Position numbers and translations under genes: made by a program | The notes under the pieces: generated by a model | What the model saw: only the letters and a program-made list of their open reading frames with translations | What the model was told of the DNA's origin: nothing | Database searches by the model: none | Source of the DNA: MGML01 sp034416335 | GTDB lineage: Bacteria; Chloroflexota; Dehalococcoidia; Dehalococcoidales; UBA2162 | Reading direction: 5' to 3' | DNA length: 64,000 nt | Assembly: GCA_034416335.1 (NCBI GenBank) | Contig: DAOULV010000019.1 | Coordinates: 112,796 to 176,795, forward strand | Shown: positions 8,647-18,019 of the stretch, one piece after another | Position numbering within the stretch: position 1 is the first letter of the stretch | Layout of the letters: the number at the start of each line of letters is the position of its first letter

Positions 8647-9681
8647 ATGAGTAAAACCCGGAAATCACAGGAAAACGCCCTGAAAAAAAGAATAAAGTCG
8701 GGCCTGTATGATTCCTGGCACCGCCAGATAAATTACCTGAGAATATCGGTTACGGATCACTGTAATCTTAACTGTATCTACTGCTCGGTCAGCAGCATGG
8801 TTCCCCTGAAACACGAGGATGTCCTTTCATACGAGGAAATAGAAACTCTGGTCAGGGTTGCCGCGGATATGGGAATAAACAAGGTACGTCTTACCGGCGG
8901 CGAACCACTGATGAGACCTGGTTTCACTACCCTTGTAGGTATGATTGCCGGAATAGACGGAATAGACGATATCTCTCTGACTACAAATGGTATCCTGCTG
9001 GCGAGGTATGCGGAAGAACTTAAAAAAGCCGGGCTAAGACGGGTAAACGTCAGTCTGGATACACTCAGAGCCGATAGATTCAAGCGAATAACGGGGCACG
9101 ACAGGCTGAAGGATGTGCTCGCCGGGATAGAAGCCGCCGCCAGAGCAGGCCTGCAGCCGGTCAAGATAAACATGGTGCCCCTGAAAGGTATAAACGACGA
9201 CGAGATATCAGACTTTGCGAAAAAGACCATCGACGAGGGATGGAATGTCAGGTATATCGAATTTATGCCTATCGGTACCCCGAACGGAGAAATCTCGGAA
9301 ATGGTAACAACAGGAGAGATAAGAGAACGATTGCGGTCGCTGGGTCAACTGGAACCGCATACCGGTCTCGAAGGTAATGGTCCTGCAAGGTACTATAGCT
9401 TTCCCGGCGCTAAAGGGACTATCGGCTTTATTACCCCGATGACCGAGCATTTCTGTAATACCTGCAACCGTCTGCGGGTTACGTCGGACGGTTACCTTCG
9501 TCCCTGCCTCCTTGCCAGAGAGGAAATCAACGTTAAAGACGCTTTAAGAAGCGGAGTTAGTACGGACGAACTGAAAAAACTCATCCAGCAGGCGGTAAAT
9601 CTCAAGAGAGAACAGCATAATCTTGATGGGAAAGTGGCGCCTGACACTAACGAACGTCCCATGTGTCAGATAGGTGGTTGA
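8647..9681 (+). CDS. moaA: GTP 3',8-cyclase, molybdenum cofactor synthesis
   Basis: Radical SAM enzyme that, with MoaC, converts GTP to cyclic pyranopterin phosphate. The SAM-cluster Cys triad is C39-x3-C43-x2-C46 (DHCNLNCIYC). The C-terminal substrate cluster uses C270, C273 and C287 (HFCNTCNRLR ... RPCL). The protein ends in the conserved GG tail. 344 residues, slightly extended at the N-terminus by a basic stretch of about 25 residues. Last gene of the tup unit before a 124-base gap. Confidence 0.96.
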   Translation: MSKTRKSQENALKKRIKSGLYDSWHRQINYLRISVTDHCNLNCIYCSVSSMVPLKHEDVLSYEEIETLVRVAADMGINKVRLTGGEPLMRPGFTTLVGMIAGIDGIDDISLTTNGILLARYAEELKKAGLRRVNVSLDTLRADRFKRITGHDRLKDVLAGIEAAARAGLQPVKINMVPLKGINDDEISDFAKKTIDEGWNVRYIEFMPIGTPNGEISEMVTTGEIRERLRSLGQLEPHTGLEGNGPARYYSFPGAKGTIGFITPMTEHFCNTCNRLRVTSDGYLRPCLLAREEINVKDALRSGVSTDELKKLIQQAVNLKREQHNLDGKVAPDTNERPMCQIGG

Positions 9682-9730
9682 ACAGAGTGGTATAATATTG
9701 GCATGTGAAGTTGATGGTACGGTGTAGTAT

Positions 9731-9751
9731 AAGAGGGGTTTGGCCCCTCTT
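9731..9751 (+). terminator. Hairpin between moaA and moaC
   Basis: AAGAGGGG, loop TTTGG, CCCCTCTT, followed by ACGTTTCCTT. The T-tract is imperfect, so this may be a weak terminator or attenuator lowering moaC expression. Confidence 0.5.
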
Positions 9752-9805
9752 ACGTTTCCTTAAGGAGTGAATGGAAGGAACGTATCTTATCGGGGAGAAG
9801 GGAAA

Positions 9806-10297
9806 ATGAATGATAAGTTAACCCACCTTAACTCCGACGGCGAAGCCAGGATGGTCAATGTTGGTGATAAGGATGTAACTGTTCGGGAAGCCGTTGCCAG
9901 CGGCAGGGTAATAATGAAACCCGAGACCCTCGAACAGATCAGGTCGGCCAGCCTGAAAAAAGGCGACGCAATCGCCGCAGCCAGGATTGCCGGAATTATG
10001 GCCGCCAAGAAAACTCCGGAACTCATTCCCCTCTGCCATCCCATACTGATAGATGAAGTAACCGTCGACTTTGATCTCTCCGGTAATGACCATATAGAAA
10101 TAACCGCGACCGCCCGGTGCAGCGGCAGGACGGGAATCGAAATGGAAGTAATGACCGCAGTGTCGGTCGCTGCCCTGACTATCTATGATATGGCAAAATC
10201 CATCGACCGCGGAATGACAATAACGGACATCTGTCTTGAAACTAAAACAGGCGGTAAAAGCGGGACGTATCGTAGAGAGTCGAACCTCTCAAGGTAG
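9806..10297 (+). CDS. moaC: Cyclic pyranopterin monophosphate synthase
   Basis: Second step of Moco synthesis with MoaA. Contains PLCHPILI (substrate site), ARCSGRTGIEMEVMTAVSV and the catalytic Lys region KSIDRGMTI, with the closing KTGGKSG motif. I chose ATG 9806 (163 residues) since GGGAGAAGG lies upstream and the family begins MNDKLTHLNSDGEARMV; an in-frame GTG at 9767 would overlap its own ribosome-binding site. A 12-codon reading frame (9771-9809) ends on this start codon (ATGA). Confidence 0.95.
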   Translation: MNDKLTHLNSDGEARMVNVGDKDVTVREAVASGRVIMKPETLEQIRSASLKKGDAIAAARIAGIMAAKKTPELIPLCHPILIDEVTVDFDLSGNDHIEITATARCSGRTGIEMEVMTAVSVAALTIYDMAKSIDRGMTITDICLETKTGGKSGTYRRESNLSR

Positions 10298-10308
10298 AAA
10301 GTGCTTTA

Positions 10309-10770
10309 ATGGAAATCATAGAAGCTGCGGAAAAACATATCCCTGAAATCACTAAACTCTGGATGGAGTTTATGTATTTCAACTCTGAAATCGAACCGTA
10401 TGACACCAACGGTGAAAACGTCCTGACACAGGTGGAGACCCACCTTAAGAATATGATAGATTCGGAAGATTCGCTGCTTCTTGTAGCAATCGAAGATGAA
10501 TGCGTAGTAGGTTACTCGATTTCCTCGGTCACACTGCGTCCTTCACTTTTCAAAGGCAGGGATATCGGGCATATCTACGACATTGCGATAACGACTGCCC
10601 ACAGGGGTAAAGGTATTGGCAGGAGAATGCTGGACAGGATAAAAACCTGGTTCGAATCAAAGAATGTCGATAGAATCGAATTGAGTGATATTACGCGGAA
10701 AACCGTGCCGGATTCATTCTGGAAAGAACAGGGATTCAAAGAGGCACTGGTGTACTATCTTGAAAATTAG
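10309..10770 (+). CDS. GNAT-family N-acetyltransferase
   Basis: 153 residues with a GNAT fold: the acetyl-CoA motif A is IYDIAITTAHRGKGIGRRML (R/Q-x-x-G-x-G/A form HRGKGIGR). Substrate unknown. It follows moaC by 11 bases and may be read from the same transcript, ending 2 bases before an oppositely oriented GNAT gene. The two GNATs show no obvious sequence similarity outside the fold. Confidence 0.85.
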   Translation: MEIIEAAEKHIPEITKLWMEFMYFNSEIEPYDTNGENVLTQVETHLKNMIDSEDSLLLVAIEDECVVGYSISSVTLRPSLFKGRDIGHIYDIAITTAHRGKGIGRRMLDRIKTWFESKNVDRIELSDITRKTVPDSFWKEQGFKEALVYYLEN

Positions 10771-10772
10771 TC

Positions 10773-11294
10773 TTACCTCTCATCGGTAAACGTACGCCGC
10801 GGAGTTTTAAACCTTTCATCATCTTTATACGGCCTCTTGTCTATATAATATGCAAGATGCTGGTTCTTTCTCTCGAATCCGATAGATTCGTAGAAATTCT
10901 CTTCGTAGTTTTCCACGATGGATTGAGCCTCTATAAAATCCGCTCCCATCCCGAATAACTCGTTTATCAGCGTATCGCCTATCTTTTTCCCCAGCCCGGA
11001 CTCGTCTTTCCCGATAAGAGAACCGTTTTCGTATTCGAGATTCTTCCCCTGGTACTCCAGCTCCAGGCAGAATTCCATGATAACACCGGCCATACCGTCA
11101 AACATCGCCCGGGCGATGCCAATCAGCCTGTTGCCTTCGAACGCACCGACTATCAGGCTGCTTTTTCTCAGATACGGGTACTCGATCCTGCCGTAACCTT
11201 CTTCGCAGATATGATTACGCTGGTAAAATTCGAATAACTGCTCGTCGGATATTCGGGGATTGACCTCTATCCTGATATTATCATTACCGGTCAT
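10773..11294 (-). CDS. GNAT-family N-acetyltransferase
   Basis: 173 residues; GNAT-like pattern with VGAFEGNRLIGIARAMFDGMAG (beta strands of the fold), then LGKKIGDTLINELFGMGADFIEAQSIV and FYESIGFERK near the end. The acetyl-CoA loop is degenerate (ESGLGKKIG). Downstream of moeA by 8 bases in the same direction, so co-transcribed with moaB and moeA; a cofactor-related role is not established. ATG at 11294. Confidence 0.75.
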   Translation of the reverse strand: MTGNDNIRIEVNPRISDEQLFEFYQRNHICEEGYGRIEYPYLRKSSLIVGAFEGNRLIGIARAMFDGMAGVIMEFCLELEYQGKNLEYENGSLIGKDESGLGKKIGDTLINELFGMGADFIEAQSIVENYEENFYESIGFERKNQHLAYYIDKRPYKDDERFKTPRRTFTDER

Positions 11295-11302
11295 GTAGAC
11301 AC

Positions 11303-12508
11303 CTAAAAGATGGTTACGGTGACCTCTTCACCTTTTTCAACCGACCCGTTGGCTTCTATCTTGAAATAGCCGTCAGCTCTGGCTATGCTTGTTATCGCTC
11401 CTGATTGGGTGAATACCGGTACTGCTTCATCGCCTTCGAGTTTCACGGTCATAAACTGAGGTCTATCTTTAGCCCCTTTAGTTGTTTTACTAAGCTTTGC
11501 TTTTACTTTCTCTACCCTTTTTCGTGGCAATCTGGCCATTTTTCTCAGAGCAGGTGCCAGGAAAAGATATGAATTGACCAGTGATGACGCTGGATGCCCC
11601 GGCATACCGAAGACCGGCTTGTCAGTAACAATGGCAAACATTGTCGGTTTTCCCGGTTTTATCTCAACTCCATGAAATACGATGATACCCATTTCAGCCA
11701 CTACCGACGATAATAGATCCTTCTCGCCTGCCGATGAACCCCCGGAAAATACCAGGAAGTCGCTTTCTTTAAGCGCTTCTGTAAGTTTCGTCCTGATATC
11801 TTCAACGGTATCACCGATAATTCCCGGTCTAACAGGTATCCCACCGTTTTCATTTACCACGGATAAAATGGTATATGAATTGATATCATACAATTGTCCT
11901 GGTTTGAGTTCCTTGCCAAGTTCCACCACTTCTTCACCGGACGGCATAACGGCAACCCTAGGTTTTATGTAAACTTTTACTTTCTCAAGCCCCTGGGAAG
12001 CAAGTACACCTACCTTTCCGGCATCAAGGTAGGCACCGGTATTCAATACTGTTTCACCGGCCTTAATATCTTCTCCCTTTATTCCCACATCTAAAAGAGG
12101 TGTGATCTCTTTATATATCGAAACTGTACTGCCAGCTATACTTGTTTCTTCCACCTTCACTACGGCATTGGCTCCTTCCGGTATCATTGCTCCTGTAGCA
12201 ATCTGCATACACTGTCCGGTACCCACGCTTCTGTTGGGTACATCCCCCGCATGGATTACCCCAACCATTTCCAGTAACGCCGGATTAGCATCGCTTGCAC
12301 CTCTTGTATCTTCAGCAATAACCGCATATCCGTCCATAGCACTGCGGTCGAATGGCGGGGTATTCTGAGTAGATATGATATCCTCCGCTAAAACTCTCCC
12401 CACCGCGTTTTCGATCGGTATTACTTCCGTTTCATTAATCGGGTGGATATTCTTTTCAACAACTTCCAGTGCTTCTTCAAAAGGTAATAATGATACCAAA
12501 GGTTTCAT
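11303..12508 (-). CDS. moeA: Molybdopterin molybdenumtransferase
   Basis: Inserts molybdate or tungstate into adenylylated molybdopterin. Contains PPFDRSAMDGYAV (N-terminal domain), the MogA-like domain with FSGGSSAGEKD and VEIKPGKPTMF, FGMPGHPASSLV, and the C-terminal beta-barrel. 401 residues, full length. Its start overlaps the stop of the upstream moaB/mogA gene by four bases (ATGA), so translation is coupled. Confidence 0.95.
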   Translation of the reverse strand: MKPLVSLLPFEEALEVVEKNIHPINETEVIPIENAVGRVLAEDIISTQNTPPFDRSAMDGYAVIAEDTRGASDANPALLEMVGVIHAGDVPNRSVGTGQCMQIATGAMIPEGANAVVKVEETSIAGSTVSIYKEITPLLDVGIKGEDIKAGETVLNTGAYLDAGKVGVLASQGLEKVKVYIKPRVAVMPSGEEVVELGKELKPGQLYDINSYTILSVVNENGGIPVRPGIIGDTVEDIRTKLTEALKESDFLVFSGGSSAGEKDLLSSVVAEMGIIVFHGVEIKPGKPTMFAIVTDKPVFGMPGHPASSLVNSYLFLAPALRKMARLPRKRVEKVKAKLSKTTKGAKDRPQFMTVKLEGDEAVPVFTQSGAITSIARADGYFKIEANGSVEKGEEVTVTIF

Positions 12509-13011
12509 CTCGTAGCCTCCCTGACCATATGCCCGATTTCAGGCAGTATTATTTTATCTATTGCCAGCTTTACCGCGCCAAGAGAACCGGGGATGCATAT
12601 GATAATTTTCCCTTCCTTTACCCCGGCTGCTGCCCGACTCATAATACTCGCCGTCCCTATTTCCATATAAGACAGAGTACGGAAAAGCTCGCCGAATCCG
12701 TCAAGCGTTTTATCAAGCATCGGGGTAACCGTCTCTATGGTGACATCGCGGTGGCTGACGCCAGTACCGCCGCTGGTAATAATTACCTGAGATTCTTCCT
12801 GCGTCAGCAGCTCCTCCAGTTTTCCCTTTATAGCAACGGTATCGTTCTTCAATATGGCATAATCGACTACATTATGTCCGTTGCTTTTGAGTTTCTCCAT
12901 CAGCAGTTTGCCCGATTCATCGGTGGCTTCAGTCCTGCTGTCGGAAATAATCAGCACGGCACAGGATACAACCTGCGGCGATAATTCTTTGTGCTCGATA
13001 TGGCTCATCAT
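12505..13011 (-). CDS. Molybdopterin adenylyltransferase (MogA/MoaB family)
   Basis: 168 residues with TSGGTGVSHRDVT, the molybdopterin-binding loop, and SRAAAGV plus the C-terminal LPGSLGAVK-type ending (IPGSLGAVKLAID). It activates molybdopterin by adenylylation before MoeA inserts the metal. MoaB-type and MogA-type cannot be told apart with confidence. First gene of the leftward moaB/moeA/GNAT unit. Confidence 0.92.
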   Translation of the reverse strand: MMSHIEHKELSPQVVSCAVLIISDSRTEATDESGKLLMEKLKSNGHNVVDYAILKNDTVAIKGKLEELLTQEESQVIITSGGTGVSHRDVTIETVTPMLDKTLDGFGELFRTLSYMEIGTASIMSRAAAGVKEGKIIICIPGSLGAVKLAIDKIILPEIGHMVREATR

Positions 13012-13104
13012 CAGTGCCTTTCTGAAGGTATGTTCATTTAATTATAGGTTCTTAAAAGACCTGAACGCAATTACTGTCTGCCTGTGCCGGGTATTGAGAC
13101 ACAT

Positions 13105-14643
13105 TTAGTCTTTTCGAATCCCGTCCCCGATTATCCGGTATATCTGATTCATATCGAGGCTGCTGCGTACCAGGTCGGCAAGTTTGTCATATTCTTTTTC
13201 TTTTTGCTCGATGTTGTGAACGGCGTTCATCGGCAGACGATGATACTTACGCAGTGAATTCAGAAAACCCGCCCTGAAACTATCGCTGTTGAATATCCCG
13301 TGAATGTACGTGCCCAGTATGGTACCTTCGCTGTTAATTGCACCATCGGGATAATCGGATTTAGCGTCCGGTGTTTCCACTATTCTAAAAGGGCTTTCTT
13401 CATTACTCTCAACGGTTTCGCCCATATGAATCTCATAACCCGTGATTTCTCTCCCGCCGGCTTCGGACAGTATTCCCCTGCCGCTGCTTACAATCCCTTT
13501 CGCCTGGGTTGTAGTTTTTCCCCGGTTAAAAACAGTCGTTATATCCAGCAGATTTAACCCCTCTGTCGAACCCGTTGACGACTCAACTCCATACGGGTCT
13601 GTTAACTCCCTGCCCAGCATCTGGTACCCTCCGCATATGCCCATTACCGGAGTCCCGTTTTCAGCCCTGTTTATTACTTCATCCGCCAGGCCGTTGTCTC
13701 GCAGAAATTCCAAGTCGGCTATGGTGCTTTTACTTCCCGGGATAATAATCAGTTCCGGCTTCCCCAGTTGCCTCCGGTTCGTGACGTAACGCACACTGCA
13801 GCCTTCCCGTTCCAGAGGATCGAAGTCGTCATAATTAGAGAGATGCGGCAGCCTGATTATGGCTATATCAAGATTTCCGGTTCCGCCATTCTCCTGTCTT
13901 TCATCCAAGTATACTGAGTCTTCCTGGGCTATCGCAATATCACGAAAATACGGGACTACCCCGATACACGGTATCCCTGTCTTTTCCTCGATGAATTTTA
14001 TTCCCGACTCAAAAAGAGAAACGTCTCCCCTGAATTTATTGATTACCAGACCTTTTACCAGTCTCCGTTCTTCCGGTTCGAGTAAGTCAATAGTGCCGAT
14101 AAGAGAAGCGAATATCCCGCCCCTGTCTATGTCACCGACCAGCAGGACCGGCGAATTTGCCAGCTTTGCTATCCTCATGTTCACGATTTCGCGGTCTTTC
14201 AGGTTTATTTCGGCGGCGCTGCCGGCTCCCTCGATAACCACGACATCATACTCGGACCTGAGACGGTCCAGGGCTTCCGACACTATCTGGAGTAAATCGG
14301 ATTTATGCTCGTAATATTTTCTTGCCTGCAGGGTGTCCATTACCTTCCCCATAACTATAACCTGCGATTTGCTGTCCGCTTCCGGTTTAAGGAGTATCGG
14401 ATTCATATCGACGGTAGGTTCGATTCCCGCTGCCTCGGCCTGAACTACCTGTGCCCGTCCTATCTCGCCGCCTTCTCTGGTAACGTATGAGTTCAGCGAC
14501 ATATTCTGCGACTTGAAAGGCGCGACTTTATATCCGTCCTGTTTAAAAATCCGGCATAACGCGGTAACGAGAATGCTTTTCCCGGCCGATGATGCTGTGC
14601 CCTGTACCATCAATACTTTCGCTTTTCCGTCCGGATTACTCAT
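13105..14643 (-). CDS. cobQ: Cobyric acid synthase
   Basis: ATP-dependent amidase adding four amides to adenosyl-cobyrinic acid a,c-diamide in corrinoid synthesis. N-terminal dethiobiotin-synthetase-like ATPase domain with P-loop GTASSAGKS and VIEGAGSAAEINL; C-terminal class I glutamine amidotransferase domain with nucleophile Cys in GICGGYQMLG and His in GTYIHGIF. 512 residues, full length. No other cob gene is present in the window and no cobalamin riboswitch is visible upstream. Useful to a corrinoid-dependent anaerobe. Confidence 0.95.
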   Translation of the reverse strand: MSNPDGKAKVLMVQGTASSAGKSILVTALCRIFKQDGYKVAPFKSQNMSLNSYVTREGGEIGRAQVVQAEAAGIEPTVDMNPILLKPEADSKSQVIVMGKVMDTLQARKYYEHKSDLLQIVSEALDRLRSEYDVVVIEGAGSAAEINLKDREIVNMRIAKLANSPVLLVGDIDRGGIFASLIGTIDLLEPEERRLVKGLVINKFRGDVSLFESGIKFIEEKTGIPCIGVVPYFRDIAIAQEDSVYLDERQENGGTGNLDIAIIRLPHLSNYDDFDPLEREGCSVRYVTNRRQLGKPELIIIPGSKSTIADLEFLRDNGLADEVINRAENGTPVMGICGGYQMLGRELTDPYGVESSTGSTEGLNLLDITTVFNRGKTTTQAKGIVSSGRGILSEAGGREITGYEIHMGETVESNEESPFRIVETPDAKSDYPDGAINSEGTILGTYIHGIFNSDSFRAGFLNSLRKYHRLPMNAVHNIEQKEKEYDKLADLVRSSLDMNQIYRIIGDGIRKD

Positions 14644-14747
14644 CGGGAAATACCTTTATTACGCATAAAAATCTCACGGTTGTTTCCTGGGGTTCCTTTA
14701 ACGGTGAAGCATCATCGGATGAGATAAGAATAGACTGCCGGAATCGA

Positions 14748-15530
14748 TTATTTTTTCGATACTTCACGCAGTTCGTAGTTTATTCGTTCCTGTTCCAGCC
14801 TCGATATAAGCTTGGACGCTTCATTCTCGACACATACCACAAGCGGTCTGAGTCCGCATTTCGCCGCCTCGATTGCCGCTTCGACAGCCCCGAACTGGTA
14901 AAATTTCGCGCCTGTTTTATTCAGAGCCGCATAGGATTCAAGGCCCATTGAGACGACAAACTGGCTTCTCTCGATATGTTTATTCAGAGCATCGTAGTTA
15001 ACCTTACCGGAACCGCCTTTTTCAATTCCGGGAACAATGGCGATGACCACTTTACCTATTTCCAGTGAAACGATTCCTCTGATATCCGATATCCCGATAT
15101 CTTCCCCCGCCTTTGCGGAAGCGGTGGTTCTACCTGTCGCACCGGTTTCTATATCGGAGGTAGCAAACAGCAATCCGTCTCTCATCCTGAGTCCCACCTG
15201 CTGGTCTTTCTTCAGATCGTCGGCCGCAATTGCCGCACAGACCGATATACTGTTTACCGCCCTCTGGATGGAAATGCTGTAATTGTTCAGCTCCTTGAGT
15301 TCCTTGATCACCCAGTTGATACCTTCATTGGTAACTTTATAACTCGAACGTCCTCTCGATATAAGCATATCTTCCTTGATAAGCTGGGCAATGTAGTCGG
15401 ATACTGCCTGGGGCGTAATATCGAGTTTCCTGGCTATCTCTCTTTGCTGGATTTCAGGGCCTCTGTCAGCTATTTCGGCCAGGATCTGGAATTTGGTCGT
15501 CAGGTTTTTATTACGTAAAACTTCGATCAT
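14748..15530 (-). CDS. Winged-helix transcriptional regulator with unknown C-terminal domain, archaeal type
   Basis: Residues ~1-75 form a winged helix (QQREIARKLDITPQAVSDYIAQLI, then SRGRSSYKVTNEG). The C-terminal ~170 residues contain GLLFATSDIETGATGRTTA and EIGKVVIAIVPGIEKGGSGKVN and end with an alternating Rossmann-like segment (LRPLVVCVENEASKLI). I recall this architecture mainly from methanogenic archaea, where its ligand is unknown. It sits upstream of cobQ and the moaB/moeA unit in the same direction; control of these genes is a guess. A TATAAT-like box lies at 15582-15577. Confidence 0.7.
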   Translation of the reverse strand: MIEVLRNKNLTTKFQILAEIADRGPEIQQREIARKLDITPQAVSDYIAQLIKEDMLISRGRSSYKVTNEGINWVIKELKELNNYSISIQRAVNSISVCAAIAADDLKKDQQVGLRMRDGLLFATSDIETGATGRTTASAKAGEDIGISDIRGIVSLEIGKVVIAIVPGIEKGGSGKVNYDALNKHIERSQFVVSMGLESYAALNKTGAKFYQFGAVEAAIEAAKCGLRPLVVCVENEASKLISRLEQERINYELREVSKK

Positions 15531-15651
15531 AATTCACCACGCTTGATTGAACTACAAGTCCGGTAGATTTCCCTCTATTATATCAATTGTAATTTGAAAG
15601 CAACAGCCGTGGTAAAGGCTTTTATACAGGCAGGTATAACGTCGATGTCAC

Positions 15652-15702
15652 CCCTTACCTTCCCCTCCCGATTTCTCGAGAGGGGAAGAGAGGTGAAAGG
15701 AA
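15652..15702. repeat. REP-like CT/GA-rich palindrome
   Basis: CACCCCTTACCTTCCCCTC then GAGGGGAAGAGAGGTGA form an imperfect hairpin. It resembles the repeat at 4339 and lies within the 593-base gene-free gap 15531-16123. Confidence 0.5.
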
Positions 15703-15775
15703 TGAGTGAACGCAAATTATAATGTATAGACTACCGGTACATCTGTAATACGATATTATGATTGTCTATTGTACT

Positions 15776-15807
15776 GGTATATAATCAAGTATACTTGATT
15801 ATATACC
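15776..15807. repeat. 32-bp perfect palindrome
   Basis: GGTATATAATCAAGTA is followed without spacer by its exact reverse complement TACTTGATTATATACC. It is AT-rich, has no T-tail and lies about 245 bases upstream of the winged-helix gene. Candidate binding site of a symmetric dimer/tetramer or recombinase target. Confidence 0.8.
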
Positions 15808-15856
15808 GTAAAAATCTGCCTGTCAATACCCTATATTCACTGTACTATCTAGCTCT

Positions 15857-16076
15857 TGTTGTGATTTTCGGTTCACCCACTTTATCCCCCTCAAACAGTT
15901 GCCGTATCCAGCAGAAATATTTCGATTGTTTGAGGGGGAAAGAGTTTGAGAGAGGGGCTTCACCCCTCTCTCTTATTGACTCCCCTTTCTGGCCAGGAAA
16001 ATCTTCTGGTCATCAAATGGTTCTGGCCGGAAAGGGGATAAAGGGGATAGGTATATATAAACAGCCAAATACAGAT
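15857..16076. repeat. Three-hairpin intergenic repeat, copy 1
   Basis: About 220 bases shared with 63760-63978. It contains three stem-loops: CCCCCTCAAACA (15886-15897) with TGTTTGAGGGGG (15927-15938); GAGAGAGGGG (15948-15957) with CCCCTCTCTC (15963-15972); and CCCCTTTCTGGCCAG (from 15982) with CTGGCCGGAAAGGGG (to 16037). No reading frame spans it. Confidence 0.85.
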
Positions 16077-16123
16077 AGAATCCTATTTACTTATTTAGTG
16101 AAAATACTTCACAGCCCCGGAAA

Positions 16124-17191
16124 CTACAGATACGCGTTCCTGTTACTCATCGCTTCGAGCCTGTGCCATTTCTGCACTAAATCCGTTTTTGCCCAGAGTC
16201 TTTCGTTGTCAGCCCTGCCGTACTTTTCAGCGAAGTAACTGACCGGAATCTCATAATTCATCTTCATCCCGGGATTATTTCGGCTAATGAAATTATCTAT
16301 AACTGTACCGATTCCGTTCTTCTTAACGTTACCCAGGCACCACCATTCAGCTAACTCCCCGAAGTTAGGATATACATTAAAATGAGGATCCACCATAAAA
16401 GCGAGGATTTCCGACTCTTCGTTAAGAGGGGAATCATCCTTGAGAAGTTCGGGTAGCAGTTCCGCTTCCGTTTTCACGAGTGATTCCATACTCTCCCTCT
16501 TATAATGTTTCAATGTCTTCTCTATAAAATACCCGGGAAGTTTCCAGAGATCACTTCTTCTCAGCCTGATATCTTCGAGATTGAATCCCTCTCCCATCGG
16601 GGTCGTGGTATTAATGAAACAGGTAAATTCCTTTCCGAGACTATTTACACGCTCCTCCAGCCGGATATCAAGCAGAATCTGGTACAGTCGGTTAATATCA
16701 TCAATTGTAGTTGAAAAAGGAAAAATCTGGACTCTCGGTGCGATTCCATTCTCCAGCATAATATCGAAAGCCCTGAGATGTTCCTGGTATGCTCCTTTAC
16801 GACCCCTGAAATAGTCCGTATTCTCTTCGGTACCGAACAGGGTAACCTGAACACGGTCTACTCCCAGCTCTTTCAGCCACGGGGTATAATCCTTATCTCT
16901 AACCATCCGCCAGATACTGGCGAGTTCGAATCTCGGGACTTCACCCGTACTCAGTTGATTTTCCAGTTCCCACAGTTCTTTGTAATTATCAGGATAATCC
17001 GGTTCCCGGTACCATGTCATGAATATCAGTTCTTCAAAGAATGGTTTCCCGTCTTTCTTATAACTCTTGAACTGTTCGGCAAGCCAGATAAACTCCTCGA
17101 CCGGTGTATCCGCATTTCTATCGTGCCTCAACCAGCAATGTCGGCACCGGTTCGGGCAGCCGTACATGTCCATAATTACCGCAGTTTTCAT
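16124..17191 (-). CDS. Radical SAM protein of unknown function
   Basis: 355 residues. The SAM-cluster motif is at the very N-terminus: MYGCPNRCRHCWL, Cys 12, 16 and 19 (C-x3-C-x2-C). Then RVQVTLFGTEENTDYFRGRKGAY and later MVDPHFNVYPNFGELAEWWCLGNV, a SPASM-like peptide-activation feature with only one obvious late Cys. The opening MDMYGCPNRC...HCW is seen in small stand-alone radical SAM enzymes of anaerobes. No maturation partner lies alongside, so substrate cannot be named. Confidence 0.8.
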   Translation of the reverse strand: MKTAVIMDMYGCPNRCRHCWLRHDRNADTPVEEFIWLAEQFKSYKKDGKPFFEELIFMTWYREPDYPDNYKELWELENQLSTGEVPRFELASIWRMVRDKDYTPWLKELGVDRVQVTLFGTEENTDYFRGRKGAYQEHLRAFDIMLENGIAPRVQIFPFSTTIDDINRLYQILLDIRLEERVNSLGKEFTCFINTTTPMGEGFNLEDIRLRRSDLWKLPGYFIEKTLKHYKRESMESLVKTEAELLPELLKDDSPLNEESEILAFMVDPHFNVYPNFGELAEWWCLGNVKKNGIGTVIDNFISRNNPGMKMNYEIPVSYFAEKYGRADNERLWAKTDLVQKWHRLEAMSNRNAYL

Positions 17192-17293
17192 AATATCTCC
17201 AGATATAGAGCAATAACAGGATGTTTAAAAAAAAGCACCCAATAGATTACTGTGAAATACGATGAAGGTCAAGAAGAGTGATGACTCTATCGG

Positions 17294-17887
17294 TCAGCTT
17301 TGCTGTTTTTCATTCATTGCCGCAGACCAGATTTCAAGGAATTGGGTAATAATCCGGGCGGTAGCGCCCCAGATTATCCTGCTATCGTAGTAATAGAAAT
17401 ACCCTTCGCTGGTGCCGTCGTTTGCCGGATCGTCTTCCTGTTTCAGGGTGTCCTTGTCCATAAGAGCGGAAACTGGAACCGTAAAAATCTCATCTACCTC
17501 CATGGGGTCCTTATTCAGTTCGCAGGGCCAGGGTATTACTCCGACATAGGGTGTAATCAGGTAATTCGTATGCATGGTGGGCTTGTCGTCGAGCGCCCCC
17601 AGAATCTCGACTATCTCCGAACAAAGGTCTATTTCTTCATCACATTCCCTTAGAGCCGTATCCAGTAGTGTAGGGTCGTACTTTTCCCGGGTACCTCCCG
17701 GAAATGATATTTGTCCTTTGTGGTCACGCAAAGTATCCGTCCGCTTGGTGAAAAGCAGATGGTACTCACCGTCCTTATGCAGCAGCGGAATCAGAACGGC
17801 AGCCGGAATACGGGAGCTGTCTTCTATACGTACTCTATCCCTTTCGGCAAGTATTTTCTTCAGTCTCTGTATCATAGTCACTTTCAT
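17294..17887 (-). CDS. CoA-pyrophosphatase-like Nudix hydrolase
   Basis: 197 residues. The Nudix box is FPGGTREKYDPTLLDTALRE followed by CDEEIDL, preceded by LLFTKRTDTLRDHKGQISFPGG, the UPF0035 element typical of NudL/PCD1 enzymes that cleave CoA or its derivatives. Loss of the usual Gly after E-E (EEIDL) is common in this subgroup. Stand-alone gene between a radical SAM gene and a divergent GTPase gene. Confidence 0.88.
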   Translation of the reverse strand: MKVTMIQRLKKILAERDRVRIEDSSRIPAAVLIPLLHKDGEYHLLFTKRTDTLRDHKGQISFPGGTREKYDPTLLDTALRECDEEIDLCSEIVEILGALDDKPTMHTNYLITPYVGVIPWPCELNKDPMEVDEIFTVPVSALMDKDTLKQEDDPANDGTSEGYFYYYDSRIIWGATARIITQFLEIWSAAMNEKQQS

Positions 17888-18019
17888 AGTATCACCACTC
17901 TGTCAGCCAACACAATCATATTCGTTACCGACCGTTAAGTGAGAGGACATGGAGTTCATAAGAAAGGATATATTAATGTATAATTCTATAAGAGACTTAT
18001 TCCGTGACCAGAGGGGAAT

